Numbered from the stretch's first letter, positions 8,286 through 16,653 are shown. The stretch: DNA of 17,966 bases from Gemmatimonadales bacterium UBA2982 (GCA_002347035.1 DEAM01000024.1:1-17966); one strand, 5' to 3'. Numbers and translations are program-made. The notes: a model not told the origin generated them from the letters alone.

Positions 8286-9082
8286 CGAACCTGGACAGCA
8301 ACGCACCCTCATCGCTCCGTCGCTCGCTCGTTCTTGGAGTGCGCGTCGTGTCTGAGCCATTCGAAAAGGTTCTCGCCTCCGTCGTCGGTGTGCTGGAATC
8401 TCCAGTCAGGGAGGCAGTGTACCTCTGCCCCACAGGCGTCCACGGTGTGATCGAGGCCCAGAAGGACCCCGATTTCCGTCGAATTCTCAACGGAGCCGTC
8501 TTCAATGTGGCAGATGGTATGCCTCTGGTGCGAGTCAGCCAGCTCCAGGGATACCCGAGGGCCGAACGTGCTTTCGGGCCGGACGTCATGTGGGCGCTTC
8601 TGGGTCGGTCAGTGGCTCTGGGGACGAGCCACTTTTTTTACGGCGGTAAGGAGGGAGTCGGGGAAACCCTGGCCGAGATCTCGGAAGAGGCCTTTCCAGG
8701 CTTGAGGGTTGCCGGGACCTACTGTCCTCCTTTTCGTCCGCTGAATCCCGATGAGGAGACGGAGATCGTCGAGCTCATCAACGGCAGTGGTGCGGACGTG
8801 GTCTGGGTGGGCCTCTCCACCCCGAAACAGGAACGGTGGGTCGCCGCGTTCCGGGAGCGTCTGGATGTCAAGTTGCTGTGTACTGTCGGTGCCGCCTTCG
8901 ACTATCACACGGGCTCGATCACTGTCGCTCCCAAGTGGATCAAGGTCATGTCCCTGGAATGGCTCTTCCGACTCTTCCAGGAGCCGCGTAGATTGTGGCG
9001 CCGCTATTTCGAGATCGTGCCCAAGTTCCTGTTTCTTATCCTCCTGCAGGCCACGGGTCTCCGTCGGTACCCTGTAGAGTAG
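8282..9082 (+). CDS. WecG/TagA/CpsF-family (GT26) glycosyltransferase
   Basis: This 266-residue protein matches the GT26 family that includes WecG (ManNAcA transferase), TagA and CpsF. Signature stretches are LCPTGVHGVIEAQKD near the N-terminus, FNVADGMP with D78 as the likely catalytic acid, and GLSTPKQERW (K182 to E184), the conserved P-K-Q-E motif near the donor site. The C-terminal LEWLFRLFQEPRRLWRRY is the amphipathic, basic tail by which these enzymes sit on the membrane. Family members usually add the second sugar onto an undecaprenyl-pyrophosphate-linked first sugar, so this enzyme would act straight after the initiating transferase. The GTG start at 8282 overlaps the methyltransferase stop. 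The gene is followed by a 156-bp gap. Confidence 0.92.
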   Translation: MTNLDSNAPSSLRRSLVLGVRVVSEPFEKVLASVVGVLESPVREAVYLCPTGVHGVIEAQKDPDFRRILNGAVFNVADGMPLVRVSQLQGYPRAERAFGPDVMWALLGRSVALGTSHFFYGGKEGVGETLAEISEEAFPGLRVAGTYCPPFRPLNPDEETEIVELINGSGADVVWVGLSTPKQERWVAAFRERLDVKLLCTVGAAFDYHTGSITVAPKWIKVMSLEWLFRLFQEPRRLWRRYFEIVPKFLFLILLQATGLRRYPVE

Positions 9083-9238
9083 GAAACCGGGCTTGTTGCC
9101 CTCATTGGCATCTTTTAAAACATTTTTGTGCCCCGCCAAATAGTGTTCCCGTAACCTGGATCAAGTTTACACAAAACGACCCCGGGTCTAGTTTAGGCGC
9201 TTCCCCCCCTGTCCAATCAAATCATCGGCACTCGAGGC
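9083..9238 (+). promoter_or_regulatory. Intergenic region with possible promoter for wzz
   Basis: This is the largest gap between plus-strand genes of the left cluster, and it contains an AT-rich stretch. A sigma70-like arrangement can be read as TTGTTG at 9093-9098, a 17-bp spacer and TAAAAC at 9116-9121. Neither box is a strong match (about 3/6 and 4/6 to consensus). A weak hairpin (GGGC, 5-base loop, GCCC) overlaps the -35 candidate and has no T-run right after it. The region may separate the assembly genes from an export unit. Confidence 0.3.
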
Positions 9239-10360
9239 ATGGTGGACCAAGAGCTACCAGAGCAGGAAGATTTCGCGTCTCACCCCCAGGTGGAAGGCGC
9301 GGAAAGGGCACCCGACCTCTCCGATCTGGACGACGAGGTCTCGCTCGTCGACATAATGAGCGTCCTGTTGCGCCAACGAGTGATCATTCTCCGCGCTGTA
9401 GTTGTGTTTACTGTTATTGGCTTGTTCTTTGCACTCACGACATCCTCCGTCTATACCTCGTCAGCCTCGTTCCTGCCGGAGGGTTCGGGAGGCGCCCAGT
9501 CGGGCGCGGTGGCGCTTGCTCAGCAGTTCGGGTTTTCGCTAGGGGACGGGGGGGGGGAGCGCTCTCCTGAGTTCTACGCCGACCTCGTGGCCTCGGACGA
9601 AATTCTCCGACAGGTTGTAACGCGTAGCTTTCCCCGGACTCCTACTGAGGAGGGCTCCGACGAGGTCGACCTCTTTACCCATTACGAGGTTGTTGGGGCG
9701 ACGGAGGAAGAGCGAATCGAGCGAGCCGTTTATGCCCTGAGTCGTGATCTGACCGTGGCGACTGACCGTGACACGGGGATCGTAAGGTTTTCCGTTACGA
9801 CGTCCGATCCCCTGCTCTCCAGGGGAATGGCAGCGCTCGTTCTCGAACTGGTAAACGACTTCGATCTCACGACTCGTCGGTCCCAGGCGAATGCAGAGCG
9901 ACTGTTTTCTGGGGAGCGACTGACCCAATTGACCGGTGAGCTTCGAGAGGTCGAGGACAGCCTCATGAACTTCTCCCTGGAGAACCGACTTTTCGGTAAT
10001 TCACCGTCGCTCCAGCTAGAGTTCGAGCGACTTCAGCGTGCGGTAGCGAGGCGGGAGGCACTCGTGACCTCGCTTGCGCAGGCACACGAGAGTGCGCGCA
10101 TCGAAGAGGTTCGCAATACACCGGTGATCACTTTGATCGAGTCTCCTCGGGTGCCGGCCATTCGAGATCCGAGGGGACGTGTCACGACCGTCGCGGTGGG
10201 CCTCTTTACAGGGATGATCCTCGGCGTGTTTCTGGCGTTCGTCCGGAACTACCGTGAGGCAGATCGTATGAAGGAAGATCCGCAATTGGCCGAGTTGTCT
10301 GTCTTATGGAGCGAAGCGGTGAATGATGTGACCCGGCTCTTTCGCCGATCGTCGAGGTGA
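9239..10360 (+). CDS. Wzz-type polysaccharide chain-length determinant
   Basis: This 373-residue protein has the Wzz (polysaccharide co-polymerase) layout. The short N-terminal cytoplasmic segment ends in VSLVDIMSVLLRQR. It is followed by the first membrane helix at about 49-67, a long periplasmic domain predicted helical in its second half (coiled-coil-like around residues 220-290), and a second membrane helix at about 316-334. No tyrosine-kinase domain follows, so it is the short O-antigen-type form. Such proteins set polymer length together with the polymerase and connect to the outer-membrane channel. The annotated ATG at 9239 has GAGG only one base upstream; a GTG three bases later (9242) would give better spacing. 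The stop overlaps the ribosome binding site of the export pseudogene. It carries a run of nine G at 9548-9556. Confidence 0.87.
   Translation: MVDQELPEQEDFASHPQVEGAERAPDLSDLDDEVSLVDIMSVLLRQRVIILRAVVVFTVIGLFFALTTSSVYTSSASFLPEGSGGAQSGAVALAQQFGFSLGDGGGERSPEFYADLVASDEILRQVVTRSFPRTPTEEGSDEVDLFTHYEVVGATEEERIERAVYALSRDLTVATDRDTGIVRFSVTTSDPLLSRGMAALVLELVNDFDLTTRRSQANAERLFSGERLTQLTGELREVEDSLMNFSLENRLFGNSPSLQLEFERLQRAVARREALVTSLAQAHESARIEEVRNTPVITLIESPRVPAIRDPRGRVTTVAVGLFTGMILGVFLAFVRNYREADRMKEDPQLAELSVLWSEAVNDVTRLFRRSSR
9548..9556 (+). repeat. G9 homopolymer inside wzz
   Basis: Nine consecutive G encode part of GDGGGE at about residues 104-109 of the chain-length protein. A one-base slip would shift the frame early in the periplasmic domain. 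Confidence 0.85.
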
Positions 10361-10368
10361 TCGGCCGG

Positions 10369-10959
10369 ATGAAGAGTCGGATGAGGCGATTGGCCCTGAG
10401 CGTCCCTTTCCTCATGACGCTCCATGCTCTGGTGAGCCTTTCACCCCACCCGGCCCGCGCCCAAACGCCCGCGCAACAAGAAATCTAACGCCTCACGGGT
10501 CAGCAGGTCTCCCAGGAGGAAATCCTCAGCCAGCTTGCCGCGTCCGGGCTCTCCCGGGCCGAAGTGAGGGCGCAGCTGACTTCCATGGGCATCGATCCGT
10601 CTATCGCCGATGCGTACTTCGATCGACTGGACGGTTCCGCCGTCGGTCCCCTCGATCAGAGCGCGGACTTCCTCCAAGCGCTTGCCCAGATGGGTGTCCT
10701 CAACGAAGTCGGCGGCTTTGAGCTCGGTGACACCACCGACTTGGCAAGGGACAGCCTGGCCCGTGCGCTAGAGGCCATACCGGATTCCGTCCTTACGGTT
10801 TTTGGACGAAGTGTCTTCGGCGGTACCAGGACCGAATTCGACCCTGTGGTGACCGGACCAGTGGATCCGGATTATGCGCTGGGCGCGGGAGACCAGCTTC
10901 AGCTCATCCTGACGGGCGACGTCGAACTGGCGGTACCGCTAGTTGTCACGCGAGAGGGT
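10369..10959 (+). pseudogene. Broken Wza-like polysaccharide export gene
   Basis: The ATG at 10369 follows a GAGGTGA ribosome binding site that overlaps the wzz stop. It encodes a signal peptide with a basic start, a hydrophobic core and a likely cleavage after ARA (residue 31). At codon 40 the frame hits TAA (10486-10488), but the same frame then stays open and encodes an export protein: the helical LAASGLSRAEVRAQL segment, LDPDYALGAGDQLQLILTG-like sequence of the Poly_export domain (VDPDYALGAGDQL), and VTREG. The second copy at 16916-17966 aligns along this whole stretch. CAA to TAA is the simplest change. After VTREG (about 10959) similarity stops and the frame runs through antisense sequence of a wzz fragment to 11052. 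No SLBB domain remains, so the product would be non-functional. Confidence 0.85.
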
Positions 10960-11121
10960 TGTGATGGCCATGTAAAGCGCAAACAGCGAAGCCACAAATG
11001 TCCACCCAACGACAGTGCGCCGGCGTCGAAGGATTGCGCTCGCCACTTCTAACACAGAGAAATCCTCACCGCCTACCTTAAGTGGACTTTCTTCATAATT
11101 CGCAGTCGTCATCGGCTCCAT
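10939..11121 (-). pseudogene. Truncated 5' end of a second wzz gene
   Basis: Read on the minus strand from ATG at 11121 (or the in-frame ATG at 11112, which has GGAG just upstream), this encodes a Wzz N-terminus: a short cytoplasmic segment with FSVLEVASAILRRRR, then a membrane helix at about residues 37-54 (VVGWTFVASLFALYMAITT). The left wzz has the same arrangement of VSLVDIMSVLLRQR plus helix. After MAITT the frame continues only five codons to TAG at 10939-10941, and these lie in the plus-strand export gene. The periplasmic domain and second helix are gone. The fragment lies 126 bp downstream of secA on the same strand. A 60-residue membrane peptide could still be made but should not work as a co-polymerase. 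Confidence 0.75.
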
Positions 11122-11247
11122 TTTCCACGCCCGGCCCTGGTCCCTAAAGGAGACGGTTGCGGCTGACTCGTCGTCATTGGGAACATGGTCCTACTGGATG
11201 CACATTGCAGCAACCCAAAGGGCTGCACAACACTGGGCATTTTTGCG
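11122..11247 (-). other. secA to wzz-fragment spacer with hairpins
   Basis: No gene fits here. Two inverted repeats follow the secA stop in its reading direction. GGGCA/TGCCC (11235-11256) spans the stop codon, with a 12-base loop. TGCAG/CTGCA (11206-11227) contains an inner CCC/GGG stem. Neither is followed by a clear T-run on the minus strand, so rho-independent termination is not well supported. Confidence 0.35.
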
Positions 11248-14200
11248 TCACTGCCCATGGCACTTCTTGTACTTCTTCCCACTCCCGCACGGGCACGGGT
11301 CGTTCCGCCCTGGTTCCTTGTCAACGGTAACCGGCTTCCGCACCCGTTCCTCGTCCCGATTCGTGACCAGATCTCGTGGGCCGGGACCGCCAGGCACTCC
11401 GGCGCTCGACCGAGCTGACATGCCCAGATCGTCGACACCCGTCCCCGCTGGCTGTCGGTCGCGCGTCTGCCGTGCGGCTTGTGCGGCTCGGTCCACCAGT
11501 CCACCGCCTGCCGCAGCTTCAGTTGGACCGGAGTAAGCCAACCTCTGTGGTGTACGCCGTCTGGTCTGCGGTTGACCGAACTGAGCACGGTAAAAATAGC
11601 TCGACACCGTCTTCCTCAGGTCGGCCATAAGATCCACGAACATCTCGTAGGCTTCCTTCTTATACTCGACAAGTGGATCCTTCTGCCCCCATCCCCTGAA
11701 CCCGATCGAGGCCTTAAGGTGGTCGAGATCGTATAGATGATCTTTCCACTTGTCATCGATCACTGACAACATGATGTAACTTGAGATCGGCTCCGCATGC
11801 TCTCCTAGAGAATCCAGTTTCCTCAGGAAGGCATCACGCAACTCAGTGAACACCCACTCCTCGACCTCGTGGCGCTCATATTCGTGTTCGGAATCATTGA
11901 CCTCCGGAAGCTGATTCACTGTCACAAAGCAGTCCAATAGCAACCGCTGCCGCAGACCACTTAGGTCCCACTCCTCTTCTGGCACCTCATTAGAAGCGTA
12001 CTCTTCGATCGCGTCACGGGCAGAGTGTTCGATCATCTCCCAGATTTCGCCCTTGAGATCTTCTCCCCCTTCCAAGGCAAAAAGACGAAGATCGTATATT
12101 ACTTCGCGCTGCTGGTTCATGACGTCGTCATAGTCCAACAGCCGCTTGCGGGCCTCAAAATTATTTACCTCAACACGCCTCTGGGCACGCTCGATCGACT
12201 TTGTTACTAGCCCGTGGGTAATAACCTCTCCCTCTTCCGCTCCGAATCTGTCCATGACATTGGCTATGCGCTCAGACCCGAACAGGCGCATAAGGTCATC
12301 CTCAAGAGAGAGGTAAAACTGGGACGCACCAGGATCACCCTGACGCCCCGACCGACCACGGAGCTGCCGGTCAATTCGTCTTGAATCGTGGCGTTCAGAA
12401 CCGAGTATCTGCAGACCACCGTCTTCTAGAACATCTTCACCTTGCTCCAACTTGAGTTTTTCCGAGCGGACCGGATCGACGGGCATAACAGCTTCGATGT
12501 CTATATTCTTAGAACTGATCCAGTCGACGGTTCGTGCCTCCGTAATCCCGTCGCCGAGCTTAATATCAGTGCCACGACCGGCCATATTTGTCGCAATTGT
12601 AACTGCGCCCGGCTGACCAGCATCCCGAACAACCTCAGATTCCGATTTGTGGTGCTTCGCATTGAGAACCTGGTGCTGTAAACCTCGACGCTTAAGCATC
12701 CGGGACAGCGTTTCCGACACATCCACGTTCGTCGTACCGACAAGCACGGGCAGTTCCATCTGGTTGAGCCGCTCGACCTCATCCATGATCGCGACATACT
12801 TCTCCCGTTTGGTTCGGAAAATGAGATCGTCACGGTCGTCACGAACTATGGGCCGGTTGGTCGGAATCACAAGCACGTCGAGACCGTAAATCTGGTGAAA
12901 CTCACTCTCTTCCGTCTCGGCAGTCCCGGTCATGCCAGCCAGTTTGTCATACATCCGGAAATAGTTCTGGATCGTGATTGTAGCGAGCGTCTGGGTTTCC
13001 CCACGGATCTCGACTCCTTCCTTTGCTTCGACTGCTTGATGGAGTCCGTCACTCCATCGACGTCCAGCCATCTGTCGGCCGGTAAACTCGTCCACAATCA
13101 CGACCTGCCCATCATCTCCGATGATGTACTTCTCGTCTTTCTGGAATAGGGTGTATGCCTTCAGGAGTTGGTGGATGACGTGAATCTTCTGACTCTTCCC
13201 GGCATACTCCGCTTCGAGGTCCTGCATCCGCTGCCGCTTGTCATCGACGGAGAGCGTCTCCGACTCCTCTATCTCACCCAGCTCGTGAGACAGATCGGGA
13301 ACCGTAAAGGCGTCCGGGTCACCCGGGGACATCTCATCTAGCCCCCGATCAGACAGGTGGACATTGTGCCCCTTCTCGTCCATGGCGAAATAGAGCATCT
13401 CGTCAATTTCGAAGAGCCGCTTCTCGCGCATGTAGTCGCCTTCCACTTTGTTGACCAGCGTCTGAAGCGAAGGGTCATCGGCGAAAAGCTTCATCAGCTT
13501 GCGATGTTTGGGAGTCCCACGCTTCACGGCTAACAGCTTCTCACCGGCCTCGAATTCCTCTTCAATTTCGAGATGCCTCTCCGCTTCACTAACCAACTCA
13601 TTCGTGAGTCTTAGCTGTTTCTTGTAAAGGTTCGAGACCAGCGTGTTGTATTGCTTGAAAGGTGTCGATGTATCACGGCCGACAGGACCCGAAATGATGA
13701 GTGGGGTGCGGGCCTCATCGATCAGGATCGAGTCTACTTCGTCGATGATCGCATAGGCGTGAACCCGTTGGACTCTCTGGGCCAGCTGGTGCACCATGTT
13801 GTCACGAAGGTAGTCGAAACCGAATTCGTTGTTCGTCCCATAAGTGATGTCGGCCATGTACGCGGCCTGGCGTTCGGGCGATCCCGGATCGTGTAGATCA
13901 ATCACATCTACGGTCAGGCCCAGGAAACCGAATACCGTCCCCATCCACTCAGCATCACGCTGGGCCAGATAAGAGTTGACTGTGATCAAATGCGCACCTC
14001 TTCCCGCTAAAGCATTCAGGTAGAGGGGCATCGTTGCGACCAACGTTTTTCCTTCGCCGGTCGCCATTTCGGCGACCGTTCCACGATGTAAGGCGATCGC
14101 ACCGACGAGCTGAACGTCATACGGAATCATATCCCAAGTCAGAGGCTGCCCAGTGACTGTAACCTCCCTGCCGACAAGTCGCCGACACGCATCCTTAACC

Positions 14201-14538
14201 ACGGCGAAAGCCTCTGGGAGAATATCTTCTAGGGTCTCCTCAATCGTCTCGAGTAGCTGATTCTCCAAATCGTTGATCTCGAAGGAGAGGCGCTCTCGTT
14301 CAGAAGGTTCTTGGGAGTGCCGCTTCTGCTCACGGAGTTCCTCGATTCCTGCCTTCAAATCGGCCGTATCGGCATTAATCCGCTCGCGAAACTCATCCGT
14401 CTTGCCTAATAGCTCGGAATCAGACAACGAGGAAAGCCCATCGTAAAGATCATTAATCTCATCGATAATAGGCTGAAGCTTCTTGGCCTCGCGCTTATGG
14501 CGAGAACCGAGGAAGGCTTTGAAGGCGGCTTTCAGCAA
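11248..14538 (-). CDS. secA: Preprotein translocase ATPase SecA
   Basis: This 1096-residue protein is a full SecA, the ATPase that pushes unfolded preproteins through SecYEG. Walker A is TGEGKT with K164, followed by the DEAD-like DEVDSILIDEARTPLIISG. The helicase half has VDEFTGRQMAGRRWSDGLHQ, AGMTGTAETEE, NMAGRGTDIKLG and LRGRSGRQGDPG. The helical scaffold DDKWKDHLYDLDHLKASIG precedes a flexible linker and a C-terminal zinc-binding SEC-C tail (CPCGSGKKYKKCH). Walker A lies about 56 residues later than in E. coli SecA (K108), owing to extra, charged, probably coiled-coil sequence around residues 57-105; similar long forms are known in Bacteroidota and relatives. The start is a TTG at 14538, which gives the standard MLKAAFKAFLGSRHKRE opening. 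It looks like the housekeeping copy and not SecA2. It is transcribed away from the sugar transferase. Confidence 0.97.
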   Translation of the reverse strand: MLKAAFKAFLGSRHKREAKKLQPIIDEINDLYDGLSSLSDSELLGKTDEFRERINADTADLKAGIEELREQKRHSQEPSERERLSFEINDLENQLLETIEETLEDILPEAFAVVKDACRRLVGREVTVTGQPLTWDMIPYDVQLVGAIALHRGTVAEMATGEGKTLVATMPLYLNALAGRGAHLITVNSYLAQRDAEWMGTVFGFLGLTVDVIDLHDPGSPERQAAYMADITYGTNNEFGFDYLRDNMVHQLAQRVQRVHAYAIIDEVDSILIDEARTPLIISGPVGRDTSTPFKQYNTLVSNLYKKQLRLTNELVSEAERHLEIEEEFEAGEKLLAVKRGTPKHRKLMKLFADDPSLQTLVNKVEGDYMREKRLFEIDEMLYFAMDEKGHNVHLSDRGLDEMSPGDPDAFTVPDLSHELGEIEESETLSVDDKRQRMQDLEAEYAGKSQKIHVIHQLLKAYTLFQKDEKYIIGDDGQVVIVDEFTGRQMAGRRWSDGLHQAVEAKEGVEIRGETQTLATITIQNYFRMYDKLAGMTGTAETEESEFHQIYGLDVLVIPTNRPIVRDDRDDLIFRTKREKYVAIMDEVERLNQMELPVLVGTTNVDVSETLSRMLKRRGLQHQVLNAKHHKSESEVVRDAGQPGAVTIATNMAGRGTDIKLGDGITEARTVDWISSKNIDIEAVMPVDPVRSEKLKLEQGEDVLEDGGLQILGSERHDSRRIDRQLRGRSGRQGDPGASQFYLSLEDDLMRLFGSERIANVMDRFGAEEGEVITHGLVTKSIERAQRRVEVNNFEARKRLLDYDDVMNQQREVIYDLRLFALEGGEDLKGEIWEMIEHSARDAIEEYASNEVPEEEWDLSGLRQRLLLDCFVTVNQLPEVNDSEHEYERHEVEEWVFTELRDAFLRKLDSLGEHAEPISSYIMLSVIDDKWKDHLYDLDHLKASIGFRGWGQKDPLVEYKKEAYEMFVDLMADLRKTVSSYFYRAQFGQPQTRRRTPQRLAYSGPTEAAAGGGLVDRAAQAARQTRDRQPAGTGVDDLGMSARSSAGVPGGPGPRDLVTNRDEERVRKPVTVDKEPGRNDPCPCGSGKKYKKCHGQ

Positions 14539-14767
14539 GAGAGACCTAGGGGAATCAGCGGATTAGGGCTTGCCGACAGGGCGTCCGGGCCACGAAGGGA
14601 TAAAATTAACCCTATACGAGTGCCTTGAAACCCCAGATCGACCTAAAAGGTCACGCTGAAGCACTGCCAATTCGAGAGTGGTCCGACCGTATACACGATA
14701 CGTGGGTTATTCAATACGCATGCGGCATAAGGTTGCTCTGGTTACTGAACCCTCACAGCTTACGTAC
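14539..14767. promoter_or_regulatory. Divergent intergenic region, secA versus sugar transferase
   Basis: The promoters of both divergent genes should lie here. There is an AT-rich core at about 14600-14620 (GGGATAAAATTAACCC, a partly symmetric sequence) next to CCTATACGAG. I cannot assign -35/-10 pairs with confidence on either strand. The right border depends on which start the sugar transferase uses. Confidence 0.4.
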
Positions 14768-16276
14768 ATGTCACAAACAGATGTTTCTAACACTGGCGTC
14801 GCCCACATAAAGGACGAGTCCGCTTATTCTGACCCCCGGGCACACCCACAACTTCGTGTCCAGCGTGCTGCAGCCAGAACTAAACTCCGACATTTTTTAC
14901 GAGCGATCAGACGCTTAACCATACTAGGTGCTACTGACCTCACCGTCCTCACCATAGCCATCGCAGCGCTGCAAGGCTTTCGAGGAGCTGCCTGGTCCTC
15001 TGCCGTGACCTTAACGCTGTTTCCTTCCGGCTTCATGGGCGGATGGAGCTCTAACGCTGGAATAATCGCAGGCCTTTTATTCGCAGGCGCTTACAGATCT
15101 GAGGGACACTGGTACAGCTCGGGTACGGTATTTAAGGGAGTTGCCCTAGGGTCCGCGCTCCTCCTTTGGCAGTCCATCAATACCCTAGGAATTCCATGGA
15201 CCGGAACACGATGGATTGTGGTGACTCTAGTCCTCGGAGCGGCAATCCTCGCGGGTCGCATCTTGCTTTTCCATGTCATTCGTCAATACCGCACCGCAGC
15301 CAAGCCCAATCATCGTGTCATTCTAGTTGGTGACCCGGAAGGTCCCGCGGGAGAAAGGGGTGCGAGAGCTCTACTAAACAGACCTGGAATGCAATCCATC
15401 GGTTGGCTGTCAGAACAAGTAGGCGCGCAAAACCACCTTGGGCACCCATCTGCGGTCTGGGAAGTCCTTTGCCATACAGGAACGGATACGGTCCTACTAT
15501 GTGACGACTTGCCTCCTGCGCTGTTCGATACAGTGATCGAGGCCGCGGCAGTCGCGGGCTGCCGAGTGCTCTCCTTAAGGGATAGCGGCACCCTGATGGC
15601 CACTCAGCCGCGAGCTCTCAACGACGGCAAGTTCCGAATACTAGAACTCACGTTCCCAGCCGGAAGAGCTGGTCAGGATGCGGTTAAACGGATCTTTGAT
15701 TTCGTAGCTTCATCGCTCATACTAGTGCTGCTGTCGCCGTTAATGGTGCTCATCAGTATCGGGATTCGACTCGACTCGCCTGGCTCCGTGTTCTTTATCC
15801 AAGAACGTGTTGGTAAAGCTGGAGAACTCTTTCCCATGATAAAGTTCCGCACAATGCGGGCGGGAGCTGATCACGAGAAAACGGAACTGGCCCATCTGAA
15901 TGAGTCGGGTGATCCACGGCTGTTCAAGATTCCGGATGATCCGCGGGTTACAAGTATTGGGGCACTCCTACGCCGGTGGAGCCTTGATGAGCTTCCGCAG
16001 CTTTTGAATGTGGTCCGCGGTGATATGTCTTTAGTGGGTCCTCGCCCCTTCTTTGATTCGGACTTGGCTGCTTACGATGACCATCACTTTATACGACTTG
16101 CTGTAAAGCCAGGCATTACAGGCCTATGGCAGGTGCGTGGTCGAAGCTCGATTGTGGACTTTGAGGAGGTCGTCAGGCTTGACCGCTTCTATATCGAGAA
16201 TTGGTCTCTTGGCCTAGACCTTTCAATTCTAGTCTCGACGCTCCCAGCCGTGCTCCGAAGGACTGGCGCCTATTAG
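14768..16276 (+). CDS. Polyprenyl-phosphate sugar-1-phosphate transferase (initiating enzyme, WbaP/EpsL type)
   Basis: The ATG at 14768 gives 502 residues. The frame stays open upstream to a GTG at 14678 (532 residues) with another ATG at 14720. None has a clear ribosome binding site, and I prefer 14768 because family members are usually 450-500 residues. An N-terminal block of four or five membrane helices is followed by a CoA-binding-like middle domain (HRVILVGDPEGPAGERG). The C-terminal bacterial sugar transferase domain starts about 190 residues before the end: KRIFDFVASSLILVLLSPLM, FFIQERVGKAGELFPMIKFR, the catalytic SLDELPQLLNVVRGDMSLVG, then RPFF and KPGITGLWQVRGRS. The enzyme puts the first sugar-1-phosphate on undecaprenyl phosphate, the opening step for every later glycosyltransferase. 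Its codons use more A/T than the left cluster. Confidence 0.92.
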   Translation: MSQTDVSNTGVAHIKDESAYSDPRAHPQLRVQRAAARTKLRHFLRAIRRLTILGATDLTVLTIAIAALQGFRGAAWSSAVTLTLFPSGFMGGWSSNAGIIAGLLFAGAYRSEGHWYSSGTVFKGVALGSALLLWQSINTLGIPWTGTRWIVVTLVLGAAILAGRILLFHVIRQYRTAAKPNHRVILVGDPEGPAGERGARALLNRPGMQSIGWLSEQVGAQNHLGHPSAVWEVLCHTGTDTVLLCDDLPPALFDTVIEAAAVAGCRVLSLRDSGTLMATQPRALNDGKFRILELTFPAGRAGQDAVKRIFDFVASSLILVLLSPLMVLISIGIRLDSPGSVFFIQERVGKAGELFPMIKFRTMRAGADHEKTELAHLNESGDPRLFKIPDDPRVTSIGALLRRWSLDELPQLLNVVRGDMSLVGPRPFFDSDLAAYDDHHFIRLAVKPGITGLWQVRGRSSIVDFEEVVRLDRFYIENWSLGLDLSILVSTLPAVLRRTGAY

Positions 16277-16281
16277 GCGCC
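16265..16281. repeat. Perfect 8-bp inverted repeat over the sugar transferase stop
   Basis: GGCGCCTA, one base, TAGGCGCC. The right arm begins with the TAG stop codon (16274-16276). It could fold as a seven-pair hairpin with a three-base loop, but no T-run follows, so it is not a typical intrinsic terminator. Confidence 0.5.
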
Positions 16282-16326
16282 TACCGTGCCCGCTGAGCAA
16301 CACTCCTAAATGCTCCGTATTTCGCC

Positions 16327-16653
16327 ATGACATCTCCTAGCACTATTTCGGATTCCACTGCTGGTGCCGAAATGCACGGACTAGCAAAAAAACTCTTCCC
16401 TATTTGCCGCAGCCTCACTGGTGACGGTGTTCGCAGGGTCTTGAAACTGCCGGAAAGCGTTGATTTGGAAGTGGGCGGGATGGGAAGTATTCCGGGGTGG
16501 GACTCCTTGGCGCATATCGATATTTTGCTGAACTTGGAGAGAGACTTTGGTATCACGATCCCTTCCTATGAGATGGAAAAGACGTACACGTTCCATGCAC
16601 TGGTAGAGTTGATTGCCGAAATAAGAGATACCGAACGCCGGTCTCTGGAGTAG
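16327..16653 (+). CDS. Acyl carrier protein with an aminopeptidase-like N-terminus (probable fusion scar)
   Basis: This 108-residue ORF has two unlike halves. Residues about 13-38 (GAEMHGLAKKLFPICRSLTG plus DGVRRVL) match the conserved opening of DUF4910/M28-like aminopeptidase-domain proteins that occur in polysaccharide clusters. From about residue 39 (KLPESVDLEVGG) it is an acyl carrier protein: S60 in GWDSLAHI is the expected phosphopantetheine site, followed by ILLNLERDFGITIP and a last helix with LVELIAEIRDTE. A normal stand-alone carrier has its own first helix before KLPES; here that part is replaced by the peptidase segment. No ribosome binding site is visible before ATG 16327. The ORF is thus best read as a deletion product joining two genes. 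Whether the carrier still folds and is loaded cannot be said. Confidence 0.7.
   Translation: MTSPSTISDSTAGAEMHGLAKKLFPICRSLTGDGVRRVLKLPESVDLEVGGMGSIPGWDSLAHIDILLNLERDFGITIPSYEMEKTYTFHALVELIAEIRDTERRSLE

Noticed and set aside
10564..11052. Open frame of 162 codons that looks like a separate small protein
   Set aside because: Its first part is the export pseudogene after the TAA, and its last part is antisense to the wzz fragment. It is a product of the junction.
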